A DNA stretch of 64,000 nucleotides, from positions 558,001-622,000 of the forward strand of contig NZ_VWOX01000001.1 in assembly GCF_008629675.1 (NCBI RefSeq). Reading direction: 5' to 3'. The stretch is from Roseiconus nitratireducens (lineage in GTDB: Bacteria > Planctomycetota > Planctomycetia > Pirellulales > Pirellulaceae). The notes under the pieces are model-generated. The model ran no database searches and was not told the DNA's origin. It saw only the letters and a list, made by a program, of their open reading frames with translations. Of the stretch, positions 34,707 to 44,900 are shown piece by piece (positions within the stretch are counted from its first letter, which is position 1; each line of letters starts with the position of its first letter). Made by a program: the position numbers and the translations under genes.

Positions 34707-35206
34707 TTCAGACTGTGCACGAGTGCGGGTCCTGCGACTGGGGACAACAAGGTTGCCCAGATTCCCTAATTTTTTATTGCTCGGACCGCGCTGGAGTCGC
34801 GACCAACGCGTATGCAAAACCCTGACGTGTGGGGGGAGTCCTCCGTGGCGCTACCTGAGTATCGGCAGCCTCAATCTCCGCCCATTTGGAAAACTCCCCA
34901 TTTTCCGCAGCCACAAAATACTGATCTGGCTGCGGACCCTCAACCACCGCGCGCAGCCCTGAACGCGCAATCCTGAGCGAATTCGGCAGCCGACGCCAGA
35001 GCCTTGGTGCACGAATGTTCGTCGGGGCCGGTGGGTTTGTGATAGACTCGTTTGACGGCGATCCTGTCGCTACCCCCCTGATGGCGCCGATCTTGAGTCC
35101 GCGGGACGCAAGGCGGCTGGCCTCGACCGCGCGATTTTCGAGGCCCGTGGTCGTTGACGCTGCGGAGTTTGACGCCGCGGTTCTCTTCGCTGGAGCACTG
35201 TTTTTG
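34707..35206. other. 500-bp divergent region between fabZ and the PSCyt gene
   Basis: The stretch must hold both promoters. A short A/T-rich patch (CTAATTTTTTATTG, about 34766-34779) is the best place for the fabZ promoter. An in-frame start at 35015 for the rightward gene is possible but gives no leader. Nothing else was recognised. Confidence 0.4.
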
Positions 35207-38140
35207 ATGTTCGATTCCCTGCCCGGCCGCCTCGGCGTCCGAATCTTGCTGGTGCTCACCGCAGGCCTGATCTACGGAAATCGAGCCCGTGGGTATGAGC
35301 CGGATTCGGTCGAATTCTTCGAACAGCGGATCCGTCCCGTGCTGGTCCAACGCTGCTATTCCTGTCACTCGGCAGAGGCCGATGAGATTGGCGGGTCGCT
35401 GTGGTTGGATTCGGCGGGCGCGATGCGCTCCGGCGGTGACAGCGGGCCGGCCATCCGCCCGGGCGACGCCGATGCGAGCGTGCTGGTTTCTGCAATCCGC
35501 TACGAATCCAGCGAGATGCCGCCCGATGAGCCGCTGGGCGCGGAGGTCGTCGAAGACTTTGTCCGTTGGATCAACGCCGGCGCGATCGACCCGCGAGCGG
35601 GAGCACCCCGTTCCGTCCCGAAAGATGAAACAATCGATTTGGAGCGGGGACGCCAATTCTGGGCGTTTCAACCTTTGTCGGGACGAATCCTGTCGCATCC
35701 GCAACCTGCCGCACCGTCATCGTCGGGGTACGAACCGTCCTTGACCGAGCCCGACGGGGACTCATCCGTGGCGCGTCAAATCGATGTCCACCTGGTGGAC
35801 GCCCTGCAGGCCCGGGGCGCGGAGCCGAACCCGGTGGCGGAGCCCGAGACGCGGCTGCGCCGTTTGGCGTTCGATTTGACGGGGCTGCCGCCCGAGGAAT
35901 CGCTCCGCCAACGATGGCTGCAAGATCCGACGCCGGATGCCTGGCGACGAATCGTCGATGAACTGTTGAACTCACGCGCCTTCGCCCAGCATTGGGGACG
36001 GCACTGGATGGATGTCGCTCGCTATGCCGACAGCAATGGCAGCGACTTCAATGCGACATTCCATGATGCTTGGCGTTACCGTGACTACCTGGTCGATTCC
36101 TTTGATCAAGATCGGCCGCTGGACCAAATGATTCGGCAGCAGGTGGCCGGCGATTTGTTGCCCTCCGAATCGGAACAACAACGCTACGACAACGTCGTGG
36201 CCAGCACCTTCTTGATGCTCGGACCGAAGATGCTAAGCGAGCGAGACAAGGTCAAATTGACCATGGACGTGGTCGACGAACAGATCGACACGATCGGCCG
36301 CGCCTTTCTAGGTATGACGTTGGGATGCGCGCGATGCCACGATCACAAGTTTGATCCGATCGCCACGGAAGACTACTACGCGTTGGCCGGGATCTTCAAA
36401 AGCACTCAGACGCTGCGCGGTGAATCGCAAAAATATGTCAGCACTTGGAACCGGGTGGAACTGCCGACCAGTGAGGAGCATCGACGGGCGATTCGGGACC
36501 ATCAGAAACAGGTTCGCTCGGTCAAAGAACAAATCGAGCAAGCTGAGAAGGACGTGCTGGACGCCGAACGCAGCGTGGAACAAGGCATTGTCGTGGACGA
36601 CGCCGATGCCACGCGGACCGGGCAATGGGTCCAGTCAACCTACACGAAGGGCTTCGTCGGTGTCGGCTACGTGCACGACAACAACACGGACAAGGGAAAG
36701 GCGTCGATCGAGTTTCGCGCTGCGTTACCCGAGGACGGCCGCTACGTCGTGCGCATCGCCTACAGCGCCGGCGGAAATCGAGCCGGGAAAGTTCCCGCCA
36801 CCCTGACCACCGCCGACGGCCCGCAGGCGTTGGTCATCAATCAGCAGCAGCCAACCGAAAACGGGCCCTGGTTCACGTTGGGGACGTTCCCCTTTCTCGC
36901 CAGCCAGGACGCCGTGTTGGTGCTGCGAAACGACGGGACCGAAGGTTACGTGATCGCCGATGCCGTCCAGTTTCTCGCGGTGGATCCGGCTGCGGTCGAC
37001 CAAAAGCGTCAGTCCGCTCAAGCGGAGCTCGCCGACGCGAGAGGCAAGCTGGAGACTCTTCGCGAGCGGTTGAAACAATTGGAGCAAGATCAACCGCGCC
37101 CGGTTCCCGTCGCGATGGCGCCGCGTGATTTGCCGTCCACGGAAATCGCCGACAGCCCGGTCCATATCCGCGGCGAGGTTCGGAATCTGGGCGACCCCGT
37201 TCCACGCGGATTTGTGCGAGTCTGCGGGCCCGGCGAGGCGACGATCGGATCGCCCAGCGGCAGCGGGCGATTGGAATTGGCGCAGTGGTTGACCGACCCG
37301 GACCATCCGCTCGTCTCTCGCGTGCTGGTCAACCGGATCTGGGGTTGGGTCTTTGGTGAAGGCATCGTGCGGACCGTAGACAATTTCGGCAGTCGCGGCG
37401 AACGGCCGACGCATCCGGAACTGCTTGACTCGCTGGCGCTGGATTTCATGCGAAACGGTTGGCGGTTGAAACCGCTGGTCCGCAAGCTGGTTCTCACAGA
37501 TGCCTACGCCCGCTCCAGCACATACAGCGTCGAAGCGGCGGCGATCGACCCGGAAAACCGATTGCTGTGGCGGGCCCATCGCAAACGTTTGACGGCCGAG
37601 TCGATACGCGACGCAATGCTCAGCGCGGCCGACGTGTTGACGCAACAGCAGCCCATCGAGCCGGTCGCCGACAAAGGCGTTTTGGTCAGCAAGAATCGCG
37701 CGGATTCGACCAACGGCGAATCGGGAATCGAGCGACCCGTGCGAACGATCTACTTGCCCGTCATCCGCGGCAACATCGACCCCATGCTGACGGCCCTGGA
37801 CGCGGCCGATCCCGACTTGCTGGTCGGCAAGCGGCCGACGACCAACGTTCCGGCCCAAGCCCTGGTGCTGATCAACAGTGACCAGGTCAATGCTTGGGCG
37901 GCGGAAACCGCTGCGGCGGTGCTGGCGAGGCATCCCTCGCGGCAGCAAGGGCGGGAAGCGGAATGGATCGTCGACGTCTACCGCACGTGTTTGTCACGTG
38001 AGCCGTCGGCAAAGGAGCTTCGGTTGGGGCACCGGTGGCTGGGCGATGCCGATGGACAGTCGGGCTCTGAACCTTTGCAGCGGTTGACCGACTTGGTGGC
38101 CGCCATTTTTGCCAGCAGCGAATTTCGAATGACCGACTGA
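35207..38140 (+). CDS. Planctomycete PSCyt1-DUF1549-DUF1553 cytochrome protein with inserted golvesin-like domain
   Basis: 977 residues from ATG 35207, which gives a leader ([17 protein letters not shown]); an earlier start at 35015 lacks one. PSCyt1 carries haem motif CYSCH (50-54) followed by the usual [12 protein letters not shown] and [10 protein letters not shown]. The DUF1549 part (about 175-400) has [16 protein letters not shown] and a second [12 protein letters not shown] motif (374-385). A predicted coiled region and a beta-rich insertion (about 465-594) then resemble the golvesin/xanthan-lyase C-terminal domain. The DUF1553 part (about 690-970) has [22 protein letters not shown]. 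These proteins are periplasmic and form pairs with DUF1501 proteins, as here (gene at 38160). Their biochemical role is not established. Confidence 0.9.
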   Translation: MFDSLPGRLGVRILLVLTAGLIYGNRARGYEPDSVEFFEQRIRPVLVQRCYSCHSAEADEIGGSLWLDSAGAMRSGGDSGPAIRPGDADASVLVSAIRYESSEMPPDEPLGAEVVEDFVRWINAGAIDPRAGAPRSVPKDETIDLERGRQFWAFQPLSGRILSHPQPAAPSSSGYEPSLTEPDGDSSVARQIDVHLVDALQARGAEPNPVAEPETRLRRLAFDLTGLPPEESLRQRWLQDPTPDAWRRIVDELLNSRAFAQHWGRHWMDVARYADSNGSDFNATFHDAWRYRDYLVDSFDQDRPLDQMIRQQVAGDLLPSESEQQRYDNVVASTFLMLGPKMLSERDKVKLTMDVVDEQIDTIGRAFLGMTLGCARCHDHKFDPIATEDYYALAGIFKSTQTLRGESQKYVSTWNRVELPTSEEHRRAIRDHQKQVRSVKEQIEQAEKDVLDAERSVEQGIVVDDADATRTGQWVQSTYTKGFVGVGYVHDNNTDKGKASIEFRAALPEDGRYVVRIAYSAGGNRAGKVPATLTTADGPQALVINQQQPTENGPWFTLGTFPFLASQDAVLVLRNDGTEGYVIADAVQFLAVDPAAVDQKRQSAQAELADARGKLETLRERLKQLEQDQPRPVPVAMAPRDLPSTEIADSPVHIRGEVRNLGDPVPRGFVRVCGPGEATIGSPSGSGRLELAQWLTDPDHPLVSRVLVNRIWGWVFGEGIVRTVDNFGSRGERPTHPELLDSLALDFMRNGWRLKPLVRKLVLTDAYARSSTYSVEAAAIDPENRLLWRAHRKRLTAESIRDAMLSAADVLTQQQPIEPVADKGVLVSKNRADSTNGESGIERPVRTIYLPVIRGNIDPMLTALDAADPDLLVGKRPTTNVPAQALVLINSDQVNAWAAETAAAVLARHPSRQQGREAEWIVDVYRTCLSREPSAKELRLGHRWLGDADGQSGSEPLQRLTDLVAAIFASSEFRMTD

Positions 38141-38159
38141 GTTGACCGGAGAAGCAGAC

Positions 38160-39563
38160 GTGAACCCTTTTAACGCGCCGTCCCCATTGGATCGACGCAC
38201 CTTGTTGCGTCGCGCGGCTTTCTCGCTCGGCCCCATCGCGGTGTCGGCCATGTCGCCGCTTGGTGTCCGCGGTGCCGATGCCGGGCTGGCGAATTCCGCC
38301 GGGGCGGGCGCCCCCGTCCCGCGGGTCAAACGCGTGATCTTTTTGTTCATGCACGGCGGCCCCAGCCACGTCGACACATTTGACTACAAGCCTCGCTTGG
38401 CCCGGGAGGATGGCAAGCCGTTGCCGTTCGATCTCCCGCCGAACCTGGACGCCGTTCCCAAACTGATGAATGGGCCCTGGAAGTTCGCCCGCCGCGGACG
38501 ATCGGGACTGTGGGTCAGCGAATTGTTGCCCCACATGGCGACCGTTGCGGATTCGCTGTGCGTGATTCGCAGCATGCACACCCGCGGTCAATCGCACGGC
38601 CAAGCCGTGGGAATGATCAACACCGGCAGCGACAACCTGGTTCGCCCCAGCGTGGGCGCCTGGATCAGTTACGCCTTGGGCAGCGGGCACCCCGATTTGC
38701 CCGCCCACGTGGCGATCGGTCCGGCCACCGCACACGGCGGGCCGCGTAACTACGGTGCCGCGTTTCTGCCGGCGATGCATCAGGCCACGGCAATCGGCAG
38801 CAACGGTAAGCCGGGGTCGGGCAGAATCGCTAATTTGACGGGCCGCGTCGCGGACGAACGGGTCGACCGGCGGATCCAGATGATTCAAGCACTCAATCGC
38901 GATCATCTCGCGCGGAGCGGGCCGGACCGAGAGATCGAAGGGGCGATCGAGGCCGTCGATCTGGCGCGCCGCATGCGCCAGGCTGCACCCGGCGTGTTCG
39001 ATCTGGAGGACGAGACCGAACGGACGCGCCGCGCCTACGGGATTGGGAAAAAGTCGACCGACGCGTTCGGCCGCAGTTGTCTGTTGGCTCGTCGCTTGGC
39101 GGAGAACGGCGTCCGCTTCATCACCGTCAGCAGTGGCCAGGTCTGGGATCAGCACAGCAATCTCAAATCGGGCCACGAAAAGAATGCCCTGGCAACCGAC
39201 CAGCCTGTCGCGGCGCTGATTCGTGACTTGCGCCAACGCGGGCTGTGGGATGACACCCTGATCGTCTGGGGCGGTGAATTCGGCCGCACACCGGTGGTCC
39301 AAGGTTCCAACGGAAGAGACCACAACCCGCAAGGCTTCAGCGTCGTGCTCTCCGGTGGTGGCGTTCGCCCGGGATTCGCCTATGGTCAGACCGACGAGTT
39401 TGGCTACTACGCGCGCGAGGATCGCGTGCACATGCACGACCTTCACGCCACGATGTTGCATCTGCTGGGGATCGATCACAAGCAACTGACGTATCGCTAC
39501 GCCGGCCGTGATTTCCGGTTGACCGACGTTCACGGACGCGTTGTCGAAGGCGTCCTCAGCTAG
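38160..39563 (+). CDS. DUF1501 protein with Tat signal
   Basis: 467 residues from GTG 38160. The N-terminus [20 protein letters not shown] is a Tat-type leader with twin arginines. The body is the DUF1501 domain, of the sulfatase/alkaline phosphatase-like fold: [18 protein letters not shown] near 62-79, [15 protein letters not shown] and WGGEFGRTP near 373-381. It begins 19 bp after the stop of the PSCyt gene, the standard planctomycete pair. Both proteins are exported; polymer or glycan degradation has been proposed for the pair, which I treat as unproven. Confidence 0.92.
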   Translation: MNPFNAPSPLDRRTLLRRAAFSLGPIAVSAMSPLGVRGADAGLANSAGAGAPVPRVKRVIFLFMHGGPSHVDTFDYKPRLAREDGKPLPFDLPPNLDAVPKLMNGPWKFARRGRSGLWVSELLPHMATVADSLCVIRSMHTRGQSHGQAVGMINTGSDNLVRPSVGAWISYALGSGHPDLPAHVAIGPATAHGGPRNYGAAFLPAMHQATAIGSNGKPGSGRIANLTGRVADERVDRRIQMIQALNRDHLARSGPDREIEGAIEAVDLARRMRQAAPGVFDLEDETERTRRAYGIGKKSTDAFGRSCLLARRLAENGVRFITVSSGQVWDQHSNLKSGHEKNALATDQPVAALIRDLRQRGLWDDTLIVWGGEFGRTPVVQGSNGRDHNPQGFSVVLSGGGVRPGFAYGQTDEFGYYAREDRVHMHDLHATMLHLLGIDHKQLTYRYAGRDFRLTDVHGRVVEGVLS

Positions 39564-39664
39564 GTTCTGTCTGATCCGTCTTGTCGGATCCGTCCGGGTG
39601 TCGCCCCTTCGGGGCTGGAGGTCGTGCAGCTTTCCGAGCCAGGAAAAAGCGTGCTTTTCTGAAA

Positions 39665-39805
39665 TTCACCCTCCCTCCGAGAGGGTCAAAGGCGAGGCAC
39701 GAGCCTTTGGGGAGGGTGTGTTCGTGAACCCACTGAAATCAATCGGGCCGGACAACCCTCCCCGCGTCGTCGCGGGGCTCCGCGACCCTCCCGGAGGGAG
39801 GGTGA
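39665..39805. mobile_element. MITE-like element, copy A (141 bp)
   Basis: It starts TTCACCCTCCCTCC and ends in the near-perfect complement GGAGGGAGGGTGA, giving terminal inverted repeats of 13 of 14 positions. Two internal blocks match copy B at 46413-46565 exactly: GGCGAGGCACGAG (39691-39703) and a 28-bp block at 39754-39781 that contains a CCCCGCG-TCGT-CGCGGGG hairpin, then CGCGACCCTCCC. The middle part differs. There is no coding capacity and no clear target-site duplication. Confidence 0.7.
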
Positions 39806-39848
39806 TTAAAAGCTAAACGACCTCGCTGGATGGGGGTGTGGGCACCGC

Positions 39849-39872
39849 AACCGGCGTGCTTGCACGCCGGTT
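39849..39872. repeat. Perfect 11-bp inverted repeat
   Basis: AACCGGCGTGC and GCACGCCGGTT flank a TT spacer. A long T-run does not follow, so a terminator role for the DUF1501 gene is doubtful. Confidence 0.55.
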
Positions 39873-40242
39873 TCCGGCCGTCCCATTCGCTCCAGTCCCG
39901 AAGGGACGGCAGCGCGCTGTCGGGCCTCCGGCGTTGACTGGATAAATCAGCGAGGGTGACTTGGCCCTGGCCAAACGGCACCGCTCCGTGATAATGGCCG
40001 ACCAGTGTCGTGGCAGATTGGCCCGACGGGACTTGCAAGTGCGGCAGTCGATTTGTCTGTTTGGACGACGCTGTAAGGCGCGACGAACCATTTTGCCTGG
40101 CGGTGCGTTGAATCCCGCGGCTGCGGAATTGAGCGGGCTTGCCGGCGCTCCGTCGTCGGAGTCCGTCACGCCGCCCGATTTGCTTCAATGCCTAGTTCGT
40201 CCGATCTGTTCCCTGTAGACTCCCCCGCCTCGGAATTAAGCA

Positions 40243-40854
40243 ATGCTTCGAACCCTCCTTACGTTGGCTGTTGCCACCACCATCACCATGAGCACCGATG
40301 ACGCCTCGGCCCAGAGCGCCGAGAACGCCCCCGTGACTGACAAGGTCTACTTCGATATCGAGATCAACGGCGAGCCGGCCGGACGCATCGTCATGGGGCT
40401 GTTCGGCAAGGACGTTCCCAAGACGGTTGAAAACTTTCGCGCCCTGGCAACCGGAGAGAAGGGCAAGGGACAGTCCGGAAAGCCGTTGCACTACAAAGGT
40501 AGCGCCTTTCACCGCGTGATCCCAGATTTCATGCTTCAGGGCGGCGACTTCACCCGTGGAGACGGCACCGGTGGAGAAAGCATTTACGGTGCCAAGTTTG
40601 CCGACGAAAAGTTTGCCTACAAGCACGACGTGCCGGGGCTGCTGAGCATGGCCAACGCCGGACCGAACACCAACGGGTCGCAGTTCTTCATCACGACCGT
40701 CCCGACCCCCTGGTTGGACGGAAAGCACGTGATCTTCGGGCGCGTGATCGAGGGCATGGACGTGGTCAAGCGGATCGAGCAGCTGGGCACCTCCAGCGGA
40801 CGCACCCGCTTGCCCATCGTGATCGCCGACAGCGGCGAGCTGAAAGAAGAGTAA
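40243..40854 (+). CDS. Exported cyclophilin-type peptidyl-prolyl isomerase
   Basis: 203 residues. The N-terminus [16 protein letters not shown]... ASAQSAE reads as a signal peptide with a cleavage site near residue 24, so the enzyme folds proteins outside the cytoplasm. The cyclophilin core (about 34-200) shows [15 protein letters not shown], the catalytic [23 protein letters not shown] (near 89-112) and [18 protein letters not shown]. The long [17 protein letters not shown] loop makes it resemble eukaryotic-type cyclophilins. A strong terminator lies 42 bp downstream, and the gene appears monocistronic. Confidence 0.93.
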   Translation: MLRTLLTLAVATTITMSTDDASAQSAENAPVTDKVYFDIEINGEPAGRIVMGLFGKDVPKTVENFRALATGEKGKGQSGKPLHYKGSAFHRVIPDFMLQGGDFTRGDGTGGESIYGAKFADEKFAYKHDVPGLLSMANAGPNTNGSQFFITTVPTPWLDGKHVIFGRVIEGMDVVKRIEQLGTSSGRTRLPIVIADSGELKEE

Positions 40855-40896
40855 AGCAGACGATTTGCGACCGGCGTCGGATTCACCGGCAATAAA

Positions 40897-40926
40897 AAAA
40901 CCGCAGCCGAATTCGGCTGCGGTTTT
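40897..40926. terminator. Bidirectional intrinsic terminator, perfect 30-bp palindrome
   Basis: AAAACCGCAGCCGAA is followed directly by its exact complement TTCGGCTGCGGTTTT. The GC-rich stem with T-runs on both strands can end transcripts of the cyclophilin gene from the left and of the small gene at 41043-41255 from the right. Confidence 0.92.
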
Positions 40927-40973
40927 ACGTTGGTTGGGTCCCACATGAACGCTGATGGAGGTCTGACCAAGCC

Positions 40974-40997
40974 GTAGCCGACGTCGCCAGACGGCGG
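40974..40997 (+). repeat. GCCA-loop hairpin repeat, copy 2
   Basis: GTAGC (40974-40978) leads into CCGACGTC / GACGGCGG (40978-40985, 40990-40997; one mismatch) with a GCCA loop, the same plan as 29556-29578 but with different stem bases. Confidence 0.45.
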
Positions 40998-41042
40998 TAC
41001 ACCCCACTGCGATGACGTTGTCGACACGTCATCCGTCTCCGC

Positions 41043-41255
41043 CTAGCGGCGTCCTTCCCGAAACCGAGAGTTGGGCGTGCTGAATCGTTGCAGATCCGAT
41101 TCCATCGCTGTCAATTGAGCGTCCAGCCACTGGTCAAACGCATCGCGGTTGCCGCGGCGGACACAAGTGGCAAGCTCATCCCAGCTGCTTGCCGCGTCGC
41201 GGTCGTGAAGCTCGTTCGGTGGAGTGGGTGTCGTATGATCGCTAGACGCAGACAT
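41043..41255 (-). CDS. Small protein, unknown function
   Basis: 70 residues from ATG 41255; an in-frame ATG at 41336 gives 97 residues. The second half is a credible helical segment: SSWDELATCVRRGNRDAFDQWLDAQLTAMESDLQRF, with a basic tail. Proteins with this ending pattern seem familiar from planctomycete genomes, but I cannot name a family. It points toward the terminator at 40897-40926. Position alone suggests no function. Confidence 0.5.
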   Translation of the reverse strand: MSASSDHTTPTPPNELHDRDAASSWDELATCVRRGNRDAFDQWLDAQLTAMESDLQRFSTPNSRFREGRR

Positions 41256-41994
41256 GTCAAAACCCTCCGGTACGGGATATTTTGATCGCTCGGTGAGCGT
41301 GATGGAACCGTGATTTGTTGTTGGGGGAAGAGACACGTCCGTTATGTCCCGGGTTCAGTTTCAGGCCAACTTCCAGCCCGGGAGTTTTTGCGGCGGAAGG
41401 CCGCGTTGATTCGCCGAAGCTGATGTTCACTACGTGCAAGCTGTATGCCGGTTCGCAAAAACGCCGCCGGCGGAAAGCCTCGATTTGAAGTCCTGTATCG
41501 TAATTTGCCGATCGGAATCGACTCGGAAAAACATTTCTTTGTGGCCCGTTTTTATGCCCGGCAGCCCGCAGCGTGTCGATTTTGCGGCGCCGTGATCTCA
41601 AACTGCCACATCGGCGGGCATTCCTCCGAAACGCTGCCCAGAACATTTGCTCTGTGGAACTATATCCCCTTAAACACCCTTAGCGGGAAATAGGCGACTT
41701 TTGTTACTTCGGTCGAACCCAAGTTCGCGAAAATTTATTTGGATCCAGCCAGTCGTCAGGATCAGGTTCGGTTTTCCGCCGCCCAAAGAATGTTCATGTG
41801 GCCGTGGTTCGTCCGCCGCCGCGTCATGGCGATTCGCTCCGCTGCCGCCCTCAACGCAGGCTCGTTTCTGGTCTCCGAACCTTGCGTCACTTTTAGACGC
41901 GTGATTTGGAGCGGCGTTCCGCATCCAACCGGCATCTCGTCCGAAATTCAACCGGAAAACCCGCCGCAGCGGAGCCCGTTTTGGATTCGGCCCG
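41256..41994. other. 739-bp gene-free stretch upstream of the small gene and downstream of hrpA
   Basis: Several frames of 60-130 codons are open on both strands but none has a protein-like pattern. Base composition is lower in GC around 41650-41760 (A/T-rich patches such as CGAAAATTTATTTGG). I see no tRNA, repeat or terminator. A non-coding RNA or regulatory role is possible but nothing shows it. Confidence 0.4.
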
Positions 41995-44900
41995 TCAGCG
42001 GCCCGCCAGCCATTTTTCGCAGCGTTGGGGGGATATCTTGATCGAGGTCCCCAACGGCTGGGCAAACAGGCTGACCCTGAGTTCTTCGATCATCCATCGG
42101 AACTCGTCGGCCGCCCGGAGTTCCGACCGTCGTTGCGGCTCCGGGAACGTGTCCAGCCAGCGTGTCCACAGGCTCTGGACGGTCTGGCTCGCTTGGGCGT
42201 CGCGCGGGGCGCCGCCGCTGCGAAGTTTTTGCAGCCGGTAAGTGATGGCGGCAAAGTACCGGGGGTAATGCTTTAACCATTGCCAGGGGGTGTTCGACAG
42301 GAAGTCCGGCCCGAGCAACCACTCGGATTGGTGTCGGACATCGGCCAGCGTCGCGGCAAAGTGTCCGGCAGAAGTTGATTCGACCTCCGCTCGCATTTCT
42401 TGGTAGTTCTCGCCGAGCTCCACCAGCCATTGGGCGAGCTCCTGCACGGCAACCGAAACTCGTTCGGCACGCCCACTGCGTCGTTGTTCAAACGCCTCCC
42501 TGGTGCGAACCAATTCGTCTTGTTCCACGAAGGCGATGCGGGCGAGCAGATCCATCAGGGCAGCTTCGACGCTCGCCGAGCCAACGGCGGTGGCCAGCCG
42601 GATCTTGGTTTCCTCCAAGCCGGGTAGCCACCGTACCTGGCGGCGAAGCTCCTTTCGTTCGGCGATGGCGAACAGTCGGGTCAGGCCCCGTTGCATGGCC
42701 GCGTCGGCGGTCTGCTGATCAGGAAACAGTTCCACCTTCACCCCGTCCCCCTGGTCGGTCCAGGCGGGATACTGGGCCACACGCACGCCGCCGCGTTCGC
42801 GGACGACCTCGCGGGGCAGGGTCTCGACCGAGAACGTGGTGGTCACTTCGGAGGGGAAGTCAGCGTCGGCGGTGGCCGCATTCGGCGTTTCGCCCAAACC
42901 GGCGTCGGAGGCAAATTGACGTTTCAGCGGTTCGGCCGAACGGCTTGAAGCGATCGTCGTTCCCTCATCATCAACGACCTGCACGAGAACGTTCAGATGG
43001 TCGTCCAGTTTCTCGGCTTGGAAGTCCGCCTCGGTCACCGGCATTTCGGCGTGCTTTGACATCGCCTGGCAGACGGCCGGCATGAACGGGACGGTTCCAA
43101 ATTGCGGCATCAGTTCGTCGCAGATCCGCTGCGATACTTCTGCGGCGGGAACCAGATTGCGGCGAATCCGTTTCGGCAACGACTTGATCATCGCGGTGAT
43201 CTTGGGTTGCAACAGTCCCGGAACCATCCACCCCAACCGTTCGTCGCTGATTTGCGGGACCGCGGTCTGATGAATGCGGACGGTGATCCCGTCGTCTTCG
43301 GCGCCCGGTTCAAACCGATAACGCAACGGTAACTCGCTGCGTCCGACGGTGATCTGGTCTGGAAAGGCCTCCGCGGTGATCGACGGGGACTCGATGGACA
43401 TCAGGTCGGCCGGCTGCATGAAACAGTGGCTCGCGTCGCCATCGATCTCGGGAGGATCCGACAGCCACGTCGCCAAGTCAGCCGAGTCCTTCAGACGTTG
43501 GGTCCACTCGGGCACCGTGACGGAGCGATCAAACTTCTCCAGCCGTCCACGATCGCAAACATCCGAGGGCAAATGCTGCTGATAGAACTGCTGGACGTCA
43601 AACGAGTCGACGACCATGTCACGCCGTCGAGTTTTGGCAGCCAGTTGGGCGATGGACTCGCGCAGCGATCGGTTGTGTCGGACGAACCGGGCGTTGGTAA
43701 TCAAGTGTTGTTCGACCAGGCCCTGTTCGATCAACAGGTCTCTGGCTGTCGCCGGATCGATCGGACCCAGCGGGACTTTCCGACGCGTGACGACCGGCAA
43801 TCCGAACAGGCTGAGCCGCTGGTAGCAGAACGCACCATTGGACCGGGTGCTCCAATGCGGATCGCTGTAGGAGGCCTTGAGCAGGTGCCCTCCCACGGCT
43901 TCGATCCACTGTGGTTGAATCTTGGCAACGGTGCGGGCGTATTGTTTTCCGGTTTCGACCAGCTCCGCCGCGACGATCCATTTCGGTTTGCTGGCGAACA
44001 CCCCGCTGCCCGGCCACAAGTACAACTTCAAGTTCCGCGGACCGAGGTAGGTGTTCTGGTCTCCGGCGGTGGCCACTCCGGACAGGAATCCTGTCAGCAG
44101 TGCCTGATGAATTGCGGTGTAACGGTCCTGGTCGACAATGCCATCGGCACCCGGTTCGGCATAGCGGATTTTTCCCAGGTTCGACGACTTACCTCGACCG
44201 GTTGCCCCCTTCGCCGAGTTCAAAGACAACGCGATCTCACGCAGTTGGCGATAGGTGTCGGACCATTCCCGCATCCGCGTGGGGGAGAGAAAGCGGCGCT
44301 GCAACACGCGGGTCAGCTTGCTGCGCGAGGCGTTCTCGCGGGTGGATTCGTAGAATCGCCACAGACGCAGCAGCGAAAGAAAGTCACTCTCGCCGTCCTG
44401 GAACTCGGCGTGGTTTTCGTCGGCCGCTTGTTGTTGGTCCTGGGGCCGTTGGCGGGGATCCGGAATCTCCATGGCCGCCGCGATCGGCAGCACCTCCGGA
44501 AGCACATTCAATTCCTCCGCCGCCAGGATGATCCGGCCGATCCGCGGGTCCACCGGCATCCGGCCGAGCGTCTGACCGATCTCGGTCAATTTTCCCGCCG
44601 CATCGATGGCGCCCAATTCGATCAGGGTTTGGACCCCTTCGCGAATCGATTCCGGCCGAGGCATGTCCAACAGGGGCAGCGACTCCAATGACCCGAATCC
44701 CAGGATCTTGCTCTGCAGGACAACCGCGGCCAAGTTGGTTCGCCGAATCTCCGGTGTCGTGAAGGCGTCGCGAGAGGCGTAGTCCTCGGCAGAGTAAAGA
44801 CGCACGCAGGTGCCTGGTCCGACACGACCGCAGCGTCCGGCGCGTTGGTCCGCGCTGGCGCGGCTGACCGGTTCGATCGGCAGCCGCTGCAGTTTGCTAC

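Larger units (their letters stand above)
39564..40242. other. 679-bp intergenic stretch with several short palindromes
   Basis: No gene is convincing. It holds a hairpin near 39605-39617 (GCCCC-TTC-GGGGC), the MITE-like element at 39665-39805, the perfect hairpin at 39849-39872 and a small CCGTCCC / GGGACGG pair near 39877-39908. The density of palindromes marks it as repeat-rich. Confidence 0.5.

Noticed and set aside
39849..39872. Intrinsic terminator of the DUF1501 gene
   Set aside because: The stem is perfect but only three T follow and it lies ~285 bp after the stop, so I list it only as an inverted repeat.
41337..41700. Small genes in the gap beside hrpA (for example 41445-41693 on +)
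   Set aside because: Frames are short, rich in Arg/Pro and without any pattern; no evidence of translation.
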